From Bordetella parapertussis (GTDB taxonomy: Bacteria; Bacteroidota; Bacteroidia; Chitinophagales; Chitinophagaceae): a stretch of 58,131 nt of DNA. The position numbers and the translations under genes were made by a program. Position 1 is the stretch's first letter. Every line of letters begins with the position of its first letter. The DNA is taken from positions 1 through 58,131 of the forward strand of contig CALQJX020000024.1 of the NCBI GenBank assembly GCA_943331005.2, given 5' to 3'. This document shows positions 32,452 through 41,739 of the stretch, piece by piece. The notes beneath the pieces are model-generated. The model was given only the letters and a program-made list of their open reading frames with translations, was not told the DNA's origin and did no database searches.

Positions 32452-33399
32452 TTACTGATCGAAGTTGATACGTTCTTTCTCTATTACCAGCGGACGCTTG
32501 CGCACCTGTGTATGTATAGCGCCAATATATTCTCCAATGATACCAATGAAGAACAGTTGCACTGAAGAGAAGAAGAATACACCAATGACCAATGGTGCCT
32601 GTCCAACAACAAAACGATCCCAGTAGGCAAGTTTGTAAACGAAGTAGGCAACAGCTACCAGCAAACTTACAATGGCCGAGAAGAATCCGAAAAATGCAGC
32701 CAGCCTCAGCGGTAGTTTGGAGTGATTGGTGAAGCCCAGCATGGCAATGTCATACAGGGTAAAGAAGTTGTTCTTTGTTTTGCCTGCAGCACGCTGTGGT
32801 TGGGTATATTCTATTTCGTGCCTGTCGAAGCCAAGTTCGGTGATCATGCCCCTGAAGTATGGGTAAGGGTCATCGAGCTGGCGAAGTACAGAAATAAACT
32901 GCTGGTCGTACAGACCAAAACCGGTAAAGTTCTTTACAGGGCTTTCTCCGCTGTCAGACATTTTGCTGAGCATGTTGTAGAATGCCTTGCGGATAGCAAA
33001 CATGATGGGGTTTTCCCTGCTGCGTTTTTTTACGCCTATCACAATTTTGTACCCTTCTTCCCATTTTGCAAGAAACTGCTCTATCATCTCCGGAGGATCC
33101 TGAAAGTCTGATACTATAGAAATGATGGCATCACCCTTGCAGGCCAGCATACCATAGAACGGAGACCTTATGTGCCCGAAGTTGCGGGCATTCAGGATAA
33201 CTTTTACATTCTTGTCTTCGGCGCAGACCTCTTTTAGGATCTTCACCGTGCTGTCTGTAGAGCAATTGTCTATGAATACGTGCTCGTAGGTGTATTGCGG
33301 CAGTTTGGCGAATACGCCGGCTACCACCTTGGCAAGGTTGGCCACGTTACCCTCTTCGTTATAGCAGGGTGTTACTACCGATATGTGTTTTTTAGTCAC
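32452..33399 (-). CDS. GT2 glycosyltransferase with two C-terminal membrane helices
   Basis: 315 residues. The GT-A domain starts ISVVTPCYNEEGNVANLAKV (6-25), has FIDNCSTDST (42-51) and the acidic motif VSDFQDPPEMI (96-106), and ends in two membrane helices (about 228-252 and 263-290) with RKRPLVIEKERINF behind them. This is the GtrB/ArnC-type layout, predicted to load a sugar on undecaprenyl phosphate. It lies 12 bases after the NAD-dependent epimerase gene on the same strand, so the two are almost certainly cotranscribed, which suggests that the epimerase product supplies the sugar donor (inference). Confidence 0.9.
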   Translation of the reverse strand: MTKKHISVVTPCYNEEGNVANLAKVVAGVFAKLPQYTYEHVFIDNCSTDSTVKILKEVCAEDKNVKVILNARNFGHIRSPFYGMLACKGDAIISIVSDFQDPPEMIEQFLAKWEEGYKIVIGVKKRSRENPIMFAIRKAFYNMLSKMSDSGESPVKNFTGFGLYDQQFISVLRQLDDPYPYFRGMITELGFDRHEIEYTQPQRAAGKTKNNFFTLYDIAMLGFTNHSKLPLRLAAFFGFFSAIVSLLVAVAYFVYKLAYWDRFVVGQAPLVIGVFFFSSVQLFFIGIIGEYIGAIHTQVRKRPLVIEKERINFDQ

Positions 33400-33411
33400 T
33401 GGCTTTTATTA

Positions 33412-34434
33412 TCAGGTATAGAAATCTATGGTTCTTTTTATGGCTTCATAGATATCTGTGTAAATATTCAAATTTAATTCTTCTTTCGCTCTTTTCACAT
33501 CAGGCACATAACGTGCTGCCGGTTTGCCCGAAGGTGGTGTGAGTATGGTAATGTCTTTTTGTTCGTTTGGAGAAAAAGATGCCACTATTTGTGCTATACC
33601 TGCAATGGATACGGCCTCATCGGAGCCAACATTGTAGGGTCTCACAGGCTGTCCATTCAGCAATATGTGCCACAGCCAAATAGTGAGATCTGCTGCATAC
33701 ATATAAGATCGGTAGGGGGTGCCGTCTCCTTTGATGATAATTTTGTGTCCGTTTATAGTGTCGTGGATGAAATTGCCAACTGCAAAGTTACTATCGGTGG
33801 GGAAGTAAGGTCCTACGAAGGCAAAACATCTGGCAATCTTAGACGGAGTGCCATATTGATGGTAGTAGATGTTGGCGAGCATTTCTGCTGCACGTTTCCC
33901 TTCTCCGTAGGCTGCGCCATTGTCATAAACATCCGGCGCACCCATATATACTTCGTTGATCAGCGGTAGATCGTGTGGTTGTTTGCCATAAACTGCCCCC
34001 GAACTTGTATGTAGCATCGAAGCAACATTCTTTGTCCTTGCCAGTTCCAGAACATGCCGTGTGCCCTCTACTATACTATCGTAGACTGTAGTGGCCTGCG
34101 CAATATTCTGGTAGCCACCCATGTCTGTAGCTGCATGTATTATATAGTCTACCGGTCCGGCCGGGTAGGCGAAATTCAGTATGTCGCCTTTTACAAAGCC
34201 GATATACCCTTTATTGAATTGAGGGTAAAATGAGAGGAAACTACCCGGATCGCGGCTCAGTACTATCATCTGTGCTTTCAGATCTAGGGTTTCATTGGCA
34301 TAAATAAAGCTTTCCAATATCCACTTTCCAAAGAAACCGGTGCCGCCGGTAATAAATATGGTCTTGCCCCGCAGCTGTTCCCAAAGGGTGTTGCAGTGAT
34401 GCAATATGTGTTCCAGATCTTTGGTCAGTTTCAA
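33412..34434 (-). CDS. NAD-dependent nucleotide-sugar epimerase/dehydratase
   Basis: Extended short-chain dehydrogenase of 340 residues. The NAD-binding loop is TGGTGFFGKW (29-38); DYIIHAATDMGG and the catalytic Ser region MLHTSSGAVYGK follow; the Tyr-x-x-x-Lys pair is AYGEGKRAAE. DGTPYRSYMYAADL (the conserved R.Y.Y..D) and the C-terminal ARYVPDVKRAKEELN are typical of NDP-sugar epimerases and dehydratases, such as the dTDP-glucose or UDP-glucuronate type. The exact reaction cannot be assigned. It is divergent from an acetolactate-synthase-like gene and cotranscribed with a GT2 gene. Confidence 0.88.
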   Translation of the reverse strand: MKLTKDLEHILHHCNTLWEQLRGKTIFITGGTGFFGKWILESFIYANETLDLKAQMIVLSRDPGSFLSFYPQFNKGYIGFVKGDILNFAYPAGPVDYIIHAATDMGGYQNIAQATTVYDSIVEGTRHVLELARTKNVASMLHTSSGAVYGKQPHDLPLINEVYMGAPDVYDNGAAYGEGKRAAEMLANIYYHQYGTPSKIARCFAFVGPYFPTDSNFAVGNFIHDTINGHKIIIKGDGTPYRSYMYAADLTIWLWHILLNGQPVRPYNVGSDEAVSIAGIAQIVASFSPNEQKDITILTPPSGKPAARYVPDVKRAKEELNLNIYTDIYEAIKRTIDFYT

Positions 34435-34627
34435 GGCAGTTCGTTTGTTTTGTGGTTCCGGAGGCGGAATTTTATACCGGGTTTAAAAGTAATGATTTAT
34501 TGCATCAGCAAAATTATAAGTGTGTATCCTTTTTATATCCGCATATATGTATCTGTAGCAGGTATGGAAGAAAACAACCTATTGATTTTTACTTATCTTT
34601 ACTCCCGGTCAATACCACCAATTTTTC

Positions 34628-36355
34628 ATGAAAGTATCGGATTATATAGCTAAATATATAGAAAAAAAAGGTGTCAAATGTGTGTTTGAGATAACCGGCG
34701 GCATGATCACTCATCTGCTCGACTCGTTCCTTCAGCATACCGACATCAAGATAGTGACGGTACATCATGAGCAGGCTGCTGCTTTTGCTGCAGATGCATG
34801 TGGCAGGGTTACGGGCATTCCGGGGGTAGCTATGGCTACCAGCGGGCCTGGTGCTACTAACCTGCTTACGGGTATAGGTAGTTGCTATTTCGATTCTTCT
34901 CCTGCCGTATTTATTACCGGTCAGGTGAACAGACACGAACAAAAAGGCGACAGAAACATAAGGCAGTTGGGTTTTCAGGAGACAGATATTGTTTCTATGG
35001 CGCAGCACATAACCAAGCGCAGCTATCTCGTAAATGAACCCAATGATATTCCGGCTATTCTGAAAGAGGCTTTTGAAATTGCTGTTTCAGGCCGGCCCGG
35101 CCCTGTGCTCATAGATATACCAATGGATGTGCAGCGTGCCGATATAGAAGTGCCTGCAGCGGAAGAAGAACCAATTGCAGCGGCTGCTGTGCCGGATAGG
35201 CTAAAGACGCAACTTGAGGAACTTTCTCAGGCAATAAAAGATAGTAAAAAGCCATTACTGCTGGTTGGTCGCGGTGTAAGGGCTTCATTCTCGGCTAAAG
35301 AACTGGAAGTTTTTATAAAAAATACCGGATTACCTGTAATTACCTCTTTGCTGGCTGTAGATGCTTTGCCTTTTGCGCATCCGCAGCGGGTAGGTTTTAT
35401 AGGTGCATATGGCAATCGCTGGGCCAATCTGGCATTGGGAGAGTCTGATCTGCTGGTAGTAGTAGGCAGCAGGCTAGACATTCGTCAGACCGGTGCCGAT
35501 GTGAAGTTCTTTGAAGACAGGAAGATATTTCATGTAGACTGCGAAGAGTCAGAGATCAATAACAGGGTGAAGGGCTGCACACCTATTGTTGCAGATGTAA
35601 AGGAATTCCTTACAGCTTTCAATAGTTCGTATACTTCAGCTCATTTCACTGCTCCTGCAGCGTGGGTGCAACATATAGCAGAACTTAAGGCATCATGGCC
35701 TGATATAAAAGAAGTAACTACAGTAGGGATCAACCCCAATTTCTTCATGCATCAGTTGTCGCAGCACTCTGCAGCAACAACATCTTACACTATTGATGTG
35801 GGCGCACATCAGATGTGGGCAGCACAGTCGCTGGAGATGGGACAGGACCAGTTATTTATTACCTCTGCCGGAATGGGCGCAATGGGTTATGCCCTGCCAG
35901 CTGCGGTTGGTGCCTCTTTTGCAATGGGGGGCAGGCCGGTAACAGCCATTATTGGTGATGGTAGCATGCAGCTGAACATACAGGAATTACAGACCATAGT
36001 TAGGAATAATCTTCCTATCAAGATCATTGTGATGAACAATCAGAGCCTTGGTATGATCCGTCAGTTCCAGGATTCTTACTTCGGTTCCCGTTACCAGTCT
36101 ACATGGTGGGGCTATACTGCACCCGATTTCGAGAAGGTGAGTATTGCTTACGGTATAGATGCTAAAACAATAGAAAGCGAGGATCAGATAGCAGATGCTG
36201 CAAAATGGTTGTGGAGCGAAGAGAATGTGAACAAACCACAATTGCTGCAGGTAATGATAGATCCGCACACCAATACTTATCCTAAAATAGCTTTTGGAAA
36301 GCCACTCACCGAAATGGAACCATTCTCCAAGCCTATAGCAATGGAGGGGACATAG
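34628..36355 (+). CDS. Acetolactate-synthase-like ThDP-dependent enzyme
   Basis: 575 residues with all three domains of the acetohydroxyacid synthase family. The catalytic Glu is Glu48 in VHHEQAAAFAADACGRVTG (46-64); SGPGATNLLTGIGSCYFDSS and RPGPVLIDIPMDVQ follow. The ThDP-binding motif is IIGDGSMQLNIQELQTI with the closing IKIIVMNNQSLGMI. The family includes acetolactate synthase, but here the neighbours are an NDP-sugar epimerase (divergent), a GT2 and a YfhO-like membrane protein rather than ilv genes. Related ThDP enzymes in LPS clusters (for example YerE) add a two-carbon unit to a keto-sugar. Either function is possible. A terminator follows at 36385. Confidence 0.88.
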   Translation: MKVSDYIAKYIEKKGVKCVFEITGGMITHLLDSFLQHTDIKIVTVHHEQAAAFAADACGRVTGIPGVAMATSGPGATNLLTGIGSCYFDSSPAVFITGQVNRHEQKGDRNIRQLGFQETDIVSMAQHITKRSYLVNEPNDIPAILKEAFEIAVSGRPGPVLIDIPMDVQRADIEVPAAEEEPIAAAAVPDRLKTQLEELSQAIKDSKKPLLLVGRGVRASFSAKELEVFIKNTGLPVITSLLAVDALPFAHPQRVGFIGAYGNRWANLALGESDLLVVVGSRLDIRQTGADVKFFEDRKIFHVDCEESEINNRVKGCTPIVADVKEFLTAFNSSYTSAHFTAPAAWVQHIAELKASWPDIKEVTTVGINPNFFMHQLSQHSAATTSYTIDVGAHQMWAAQSLEMGQDQLFITSAGMGAMGYALPAAVGASFAMGGRPVTAIIGDGSMQLNIQELQTIVRNNLPIKIIVMNNQSLGMIRQFQDSYFGSRYQSTWWGYTAPDFEKVSIAYGIDAKTIESEDQIADAAKWLWSEENVNKPQLLQVMIDPHTNTYPKIAFGKPLTEMEPFSKPIAMEGT

Positions 36356-36384
36356 TAATAAAATGATTTCATTTCATGATATTC

Positions 36385-36416
36385 AAAGCCCGGAGCTATT
36401 GTTCCGGGCTTTGTTG
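36385..36416 (+). terminator. Terminator of the ThDP enzyme gene
   Basis: A perfect 10-bp stem (aaagcccgga against tccgggcttt) with an 8-base loop is followed by gttgtg. It is 29 bases past the stop codon. Confidence 0.75.
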
Positions 36417-36521
36417 TGTCTGTGTCGCATTATCTTTTGGTCCAAGTTCATTTGTCAGTTATTGATTTTTGTTTGATTAAAGCCTTATTTGTACTTTGGC
36501 ACATTATAAAATAAATATACT

Positions 36522-38993
36522 GTGTCCACTAAGAAACAGCAGAACACCCCCAAGGCTCCGGTAAACAATGTCCAGGAAACACCTGTGCCAAAAGTTGCCA
36601 CTCCCGATCTATTTGATACTATTGGCAGCAAGGCCGTTTTTCTGGTGCTGGGTCTATTGTTGTTTATGGCATTTATTGTCTATAAAGACTATCTCCTGTT
36701 CCACAATGCCTACTACTTCAAGGATATAGGCAGCGACTCTTACAATTATTCATATGCCGTTACCTATGGAGTAGCAGACTATATGTCTAAACATGGCTTG
36801 CCGCAGTGGTCTTTTGGCATGAGTATGGGGCAGAATATGTTTCCTTTTTTCCTTCGCGATCCGTTCGATATTTTCCTGTATCTGAGCGGGAAGGATAGTA
36901 TCATCTTTGGTACTGCTTACAAAGAGTTTGCCAAAGTGGTGCTTAGCGGGCTGGTATTTTTCTATTATCTGCGGTCTATGGGTCTGGCAGCCTTTACCAG
37001 TATCGTGGGTAGTCTTTTCTATGCTTTCTGTGCTTTTATGATATTGGGTGGCGGCTGGTTCCTGTTCTCTTTCGAGACGTTCAATCTCGCTGTATTGTTG
37101 CTCGGTTTTGAGTTGTTATTCTCCAAAGGAAAATGGTTGGTATTTACGCTGGGTATATTCCTCATATTCCTGTCTCAGCCGTTCAATATGTATGTGTATG
37201 GCTTGTTTCTGGCAGGCTACGCTATACTGCGCATGGTGCAGACCGGTGGTTATGATGTAAAGTCGGGTGCATTGCTTTTTGGCAAGATGGCAGGAGCCGG
37301 AGTGCTGGGTATACTGCTCAGTGGACCCTTTATGCTGGAGAATGTGGTACAACTGCTGGAGAGTCCTCGCGGTAGTGGTAATACATCTTATGCCGGGGTG
37401 CTTTCTTCGGTGCCTATGTTCAGTACAGTAGATCAGTTTCAGCTTGGTACAGCCATAATGCGTTTCTTTTCCAGCGATCTGCTGGGCTCGGGTAGCAACT
37501 TCAAGGGTTGGCAGAATACGCTGGAAGCGCCACTGTTTTACTGCGGATTGCCTTGCCTGCTGCTGATGCCTCAGGTATTCCCCTTCCTTACAAAAAAAGT
37601 AAGGTTGTTCTTTATTGTGTTTCTGGCCATTTGGCTCATGCCCATAATTTTCCCCTATTTCAGGTATGCATTCTGGTTGTTTACCGGAGATTATTATCGT
37701 GCCTATTCTATAGTAGTAGCCATGTTCCTGATGTATTATGCACTGCTGGCACTCGATAAGATCATGACTCACCGCAAAATAAATCTGGTGATACTCATAG
37801 CCACAGTAGCCTTCTTGTTCCTGCTGCTCAACTATCCGTTCTTCCCTGATGGAGGCGTTATCAATTCGCCGGTGTTCACTTTTGTTTGCTTCCTGTTGCT
37901 GGTATACAGTGGTATAATCTTCATGTTGGGTCGTGAGAATAGCCCTGCCTATATGAAGTATCTGTTGCTTGGCGTTATTGTATTTGAACTTACTTATATG
38001 TCGGGCATAACTGTGAATGACCGCGACCCTGTAACGGCAGAGGAGCTAACCGAGAAAAAGGGTTATAACGACTACACCGCAGATGCGGTGAAATTTATCA
38101 GCAGTAAAGACAATTCTTTCTATCGCATAGATAAGAGTTATGCATCTTCGCCTGCCATACACTATTCACTAAATGATGCGCAGGCGCAGGGCTACAGAGG
38201 TACTTGCGGCTACAATCCTTTCAACCAGTTATACTATATACGTTACCTGCAGCTGGTGGGTGTATCTGATAAAAAGAGCGAGCTGGATTCCCGTTGGGCA
38301 AGAGGGCTCATGGGCCGCCCGATATTAGAATCGGCAAACAGGGTGAAGTACATGCTCGCAAAACAGGATGTAGTGCCGCTGTGGCGCCTCATAGGCGATT
38401 CTATAGCTACTTTCGGAGACGTGAAGGTGTTCAGGAATAAATTCCTGTTGCCATTTGGTTATACCTACAAGCAGTATATCAGGGAAAGCGTGTATGATGC
38501 TTTGTCTACTACGCAGAAAGATTTTATAACATTGAAAGCTTGTGTCGTTAGCGATGAAGATGTACCTAAAGTAAAGGGTATGACAGAGTATCAGTTGAGA
38601 GATACTATAGCGCCATCTATGTTCAACCTGGATATATATGCGCAGAGTATTGCAGATCTGGGCAGAGATAGCCTTGTGGCAGATAAGATCACCGATACCC
38701 GCATCAGTGGTAAGGTAAATGTGAGCGAAGACAAAATGCTATATCTGTCTGTTCCTTACGATGGAGGCTGGAAGCTGAAAGTAGACGGTCAGGAGAAAGA
38801 AAAAGAAATAGTATTTGCCGGTATGACAGGGGTATTCCTGGGCCGTGGGCAGCACACTGTAGAAATGGTATATGATCTGCGTTATTTTAACAAGGGGTTA
38901 TTAATGTCTGTTGCATGTATAGTATTGTGCATAGTGTTGTGGTTCCTTACCCGTAATAAAGCAGTAAAGCCATCAATTAATTCAGCCGAATAA
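36522..38993 (+). CDS. YfhO-like polytopic membrane protein
   Basis: 823 residues starting at a GTG (36522). A polar N-terminus (1-35) is followed by about 12 membrane helices up to about residue 490, then a periplasmic domain (about 495-790) and a final helix near 795-815. Between helices 1 and 2 the FKDIGSDSYNYSYAVTYGVADYM segment and WSFGMSMGQNMFPFFLRDPF carry the conserved polar residues of the YfhO/GT-C family (15 to 20 aligned residues visible). YfhO homologues transfer GlcNAc or other sugars to teichoic acids or lipid-linked glycans, for example in Gram-positives. Here it may add a sugar to a surface glycan. The substrate is unknown. Confidence 0.83.
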   Translation: MSTKKQQNTPKAPVNNVQETPVPKVATPDLFDTIGSKAVFLVLGLLLFMAFIVYKDYLLFHNAYYFKDIGSDSYNYSYAVTYGVADYMSKHGLPQWSFGMSMGQNMFPFFLRDPFDIFLYLSGKDSIIFGTAYKEFAKVVLSGLVFFYYLRSMGLAAFTSIVGSLFYAFCAFMILGGGWFLFSFETFNLAVLLLGFELLFSKGKWLVFTLGIFLIFLSQPFNMYVYGLFLAGYAILRMVQTGGYDVKSGALLFGKMAGAGVLGILLSGPFMLENVVQLLESPRGSGNTSYAGVLSSVPMFSTVDQFQLGTAIMRFFSSDLLGSGSNFKGWQNTLEAPLFYCGLPCLLLMPQVFPFLTKKVRLFFIVFLAIWLMPIIFPYFRYAFWLFTGDYYRAYSIVVAMFLMYYALLALDKIMTHRKINLVILIATVAFLFLLLNYPFFPDGGVINSPVFTFVCFLLLVYSGIIFMLGRENSPAYMKYLLLGVIVFELTYMSGITVNDRDPVTAEELTEKKGYNDYTADAVKFISSKDNSFYRIDKSYASSPAIHYSLNDAQAQGYRGTCGYNPFNQLYYIRYLQLVGVSDKKSELDSRWARGLMGRPILESANRVKYMLAKQDVVPLWRLIGDSIATFGDVKVFRNKFLLPFGYTYKQYIRESVYDALSTTQKDFITLKACVVSDEDVPKVKGMTEYQLRDTIAPSMFNLDIYAQSIADLGRDSLVADKITDTRISGKVNVSEDKMLYLSVPYDGGWKLKVDGQEKEKEIVFAGMTGVFLGRGQHTVEMVYDLRYFNKGLLMSVACIVLCIVLWFLTRNKAVKPSINSAE

Positions 38994-39004
38994 ACCGTAA
39001 ATCC

Positions 39005-39012
39005 TATTTTTG
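39005..39012 (+). promoter_or_regulatory. Candidate -7 element of the Sel1-repeat gene (TATTTTTG), leaderless
   Basis: TATTTTTG is an exact consensus match whose final G is 5 bases before the ATG at 39018. The mRNA would start at or within a few bases of the start codon. Confidence 0.45.
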
Positions 39013-39017
39013 CCGCT

Positions 39018-40358
39018 ATGAAGTTTGCGATCGTTGTTTTTTGTTTCCTATTGTCTTGTATCAGTGGATATGGTCAGCTGGAAAAACCTGTAGTTCCTGC
39101 ACCTAAAGAATTAGCTGCTGTAAAAGCGGCTGCCGCAAAAGGCAATGCTGATGCGCTGTTTCAGTTGGGGCAGTATTATTACTTTGGTACAGGCGTGGCA
39201 AAAAACTACCTCACCGCCAATAAATGGCTCACTAAGGCAGCAGCAAAAAAGAACATCAGTGCCATGCTGCTGCTGGGCGAAATGTATGGCGAAGGGATGG
39301 GTGTGAAGAAAGATCCTGCAAAGTCTATTGACTGGATGAAAAAGGCAGCTACAGGTGGCAGTTCTGATGCCGCCTATGAACTGGGCGAGATGTATGAAGA
39401 GGGTAGGGGTGTAGCCGCTAACATGACCGAAGCGGTGAAGTGGTATAACATAGCTGCCGACAAAGGCGATGTGGATGCCATGATAGCATTGGGTTTTTGC
39501 TACATGGAAGGTGATGGGGTGACTGCAGATCCTAAGACAGGCTCTGGCTGGTTTCTGAAAGCGGCTGCAGCCGGAGAACCCGATGCGATGCGCTATTTGG
39601 GTGACTACTATGCGCAGAGCGACCTTGGTAACGATTGTCTGAAAGCAATAGAATGGTATATGAAGGCTGCAGATGCAGGAGATAGCATATCTGTAAAACC
39701 GGTGGGTGTAATGGTGATGAAAGATGATTGCGCGGGAATGAATAAGGAAGATATAGCTGCATGGATGAAAAGACATGCAGGCTACAATAATCCGGATGCC
39801 TGTTTCTACATGGGTGGTTTTTATGTGATGGGCATAGGTGTGAAGAAGAGTGCAGGCAAGGGTATGGAGATGCTCATAAAAGACAGAGAGCTAACAGCAT
39901 ACACCGGAGATCAGCGCAACTTCTCTACCAATAATCTCTTTACGCTTTACAATTCCGGAGAGCTGAAGGAAGAGCATAAACAAAGATTGCTGAGCTGGTT
40001 TGAAAGTACCGCCACTAGAACCAATGATGATGAAATGATGGCTGTAGTTGCCAATATCTATATCAATAAAGACAAGGCATCTGCAGGCGAATATCGCAAA
40101 GGTTTCGACTGGGCTATGAAGTCGGCAGAGATGGGCAATCCAGGTGGTTGTTTCTGGGTAGGTTTTGTTTACTCAAAAGGACTTGGAGATATAAAGCAGA
40201 ATGATACCAAGGCTTTCATCTGGATACTGAAGGCTGCTCAGAAGGGCGACAAGGATGCAATGAAAATGCTGAGCGACTTTTACGAATACGGCATGGGCAC
40301 CGACCGGAACAAAGAAAAGGCCGCCGAATGGAAGAAAAAGGCGGAAAAAGAAGATTAA
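39018..40358 (+). CDS. Exported Sel1-like repeat (SLR/TPR) protein
   Basis: 446 residues. A signal peptide (about 1-20, cleavage near GYGQ) is followed by Sel1-like repeats of about 36 residues from residue 38: LFQLGQYYYFGTGVAKNYLT, MLLLGEMYGEGMGVKKDPAK, AYELGEMYEEGRGVAANMTE, MIALGFCYMEGDGVTADPKT, and others at the C-terminus (KMLSDFYEYGMGTDRNKEKA). Each has the A..LG..Y..G.GV..D..KA..W..KAA pattern. SLR proteins are scaffolds for protein-protein contacts, often in signalling or envelope stress. The middle (about 255-330) is less regular. The protein is probably periplasmic. Confidence 0.87.
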   Translation: MKFAIVVFCFLLSCISGYGQLEKPVVPAPKELAAVKAAAAKGNADALFQLGQYYYFGTGVAKNYLTANKWLTKAAAKKNISAMLLLGEMYGEGMGVKKDPAKSIDWMKKAATGGSSDAAYELGEMYEEGRGVAANMTEAVKWYNIAADKGDVDAMIALGFCYMEGDGVTADPKTGSGWFLKAAAAGEPDAMRYLGDYYAQSDLGNDCLKAIEWYMKAADAGDSISVKPVGVMVMKDDCAGMNKEDIAAWMKRHAGYNNPDACFYMGGFYVMGIGVKKSAGKGMEMLIKDRELTAYTGDQRNFSTNNLFTLYNSGELKEEHKQRLLSWFESTATRTNDDEMMAVVANIYINKDKASAGEYRKGFDWAMKSAEMGNPGGCFWVGFVYSKGLGDIKQNDTKAFIWILKAAQKGDKDAMKMLSDFYEYGMGTDRNKEKAAEWKKKAEKED

Positions 40359-40360
40359 GC

Positions 40361-40368
40361 TATTTTTG
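40361..40368 (+). promoter_or_regulatory. Candidate -7 element of the SGNH hydrolase gene (TATTTTTG)
   Basis: TATTTTTG matches the consensus exactly. It overlaps the end of the Sel1 gene region (2 bases past its stop) and lies 22 bases before the ATG at 40390. Confidence 0.4.
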
Positions 40369-40389
40369 CAACTGCAAACAATAGCTCAT

Positions 40390-41655
40390 ATGAAAAAGTT
40401 CAGTTACTTATTTACCCTGGTCCTTACTTTTTGTGCCTGCTTTACTGCCGGGGCAACTGTTAGAAAAGTCTACTTCATAGGCAACAGTTATACCTACACC
40501 AACAGTATGCCAACTATGCTGCATGATCTGGCAGCAGCCAACGGCGATACGCTCATTTACAGCATGTCTGCTCCTGGTGGGTATACCTTTCAGCAACACA
40601 CCACCAATGCCACCACTATAGCCGGTATTTTCTCTCAGCAATGGGATATAGTAGTGCTGCAGGAGCAGAGCCAGATGCCCGCCTTTCCGCCGGCACAGGT
40701 TGCTACAGATGTTTATCCCTATGCAGCCAGGCTCGATAGTTTCATAAATGCAAATGATACCTGTATAGAGACCATGTTCATGATGACCTGGGGCCGACGT
40801 AATGGCGATGTAATGAACTGTGCAGGATATCCTGCGGTATGCACCTATGCAGGCATGCAGGGCAGACTAAGGGAAAGTTATATGCAGATGGCGCAGGACA
40901 ATCATGCATCAGTAGCACCTATGGGTGCCGCATGGAAGATCGTGATAGATAGTTTCCCGTCTATAGATCTGTATATATCAGACAGTTCACATCCTTCATT
41001 AGCCGGTTCTTACCTGCAGGCTTGTGTTTTCTACGCATCCATTTTCAACAGAAAGGCAACCGGTAGCACTTATACGGCAGGGCTCCCTGCGTCTACAGTA
41101 AGCACGCTGCAGCGCATTGCCGATAAGGTGGTAATAGACAGCATAGCACAGTGGCAGCAATACGGTCATTACCCCTATGCGGCATATACACGCACCCATA
41201 CTACTGCTACCGCTGTCAGTTTCACCAACAAGAGCCAGCGAGCCACAGGCTATACCTGGGCTTTTGGCGATGGTAATACCGATACGGCTACCAATCCGGT
41301 ACATGCCTATGTGTCTTCCGGTGTGTATACGGTAACCCTTACAACAACAACAGATTGTTTCACTATCTCCATCAAAGACACGGTGCATATAGGTGCGGTT
41401 ACCGGAATAGCAGAGGTTGGGTCAACTATTCCTTCTGTACTCATTGGTCGTGCGCAAGATGGCAGTACCTCATTCATTTCACCTTCAGGTGTCTGCCGCT
41501 TTCTGGAAGTGTATGACCTGAATGGGCGCAGAGTATGGAGTACAGACCTTGCAAACGGCCAACAGCAAAAAGATTTTGTTCCGGGCATGTATTTCTACAG
41601 GGCATATCCGGCCGACAAGAGCAGTGTAGCAACTGGCAGGTTTGTGGCCTGGTAG
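40390..41655 (+). CDS. Secreted SGNH-type hydrolase with PKD domain and T9SS-like tail
   Basis: 421 residues from the ATG at 40390, where the signal peptide begins (1-22). The hydrolase domain opens VYFIGNSYTYTNSMP (27-41), with Ser33 the nucleophile; DIVVLQEQS follows, and DSSHPSLAGSYL near residue 198 supplies the Asp/His pair of the GDSL/SGNH family. A PKD domain spans about 270-335 (TGYTWAFGDGNTDTATNPVHAY; key residues W, FGDG and HxY). The end, GVCRFLEVYDLNGRRVWSTD ... GMYFYRAY ... GRFVAW, looks like a T9SS type A sorting tail. Likely a secreted esterase or carbohydrate deacetylase. The substrate is unknown. Confidence 0.83.
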   Translation: MKKFSYLFTLVLTFCACFTAGATVRKVYFIGNSYTYTNSMPTMLHDLAAANGDTLIYSMSAPGGYTFQQHTTNATTIAGIFSQQWDIVVLQEQSQMPAFPPAQVATDVYPYAARLDSFINANDTCIETMFMMTWGRRNGDVMNCAGYPAVCTYAGMQGRLRESYMQMAQDNHASVAPMGAAWKIVIDSFPSIDLYISDSSHPSLAGSYLQACVFYASIFNRKATGSTYTAGLPASTVSTLQRIADKVVIDSIAQWQQYGHYPYAAYTRTHTTATAVSFTNKSQRATGYTWAFGDGNTDTATNPVHAYVSSGVYTVTLTTTTDCFTISIKDTVHIGAVTGIAEVGSTIPSVLIGRAQDGSTSFISPSGVCRFLEVYDLNGRRVWSTDLANGQQQKDFVPGMYFYRAYPADKSSVATGRFVAW

Positions 41656-41739
41656 CAAATCCCTTCACTGTAAGAGGATTGATAGGCCTATAGGCTATTT
41701 CACTGAAATGGTTTGTTGGTGGGGTATTACCTTTACACC

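Noticed and set aside
37116..37772. 218-codon minus-strand ORF
   Set aside because: Antisense of the YfhO-like membrane protein; His/Gln-rich shadow composition.
39111..39776. 221-codon minus-strand ORF
   Set aside because: Antisense of the Sel1-repeat gene; Cys/His-rich shadow pattern.
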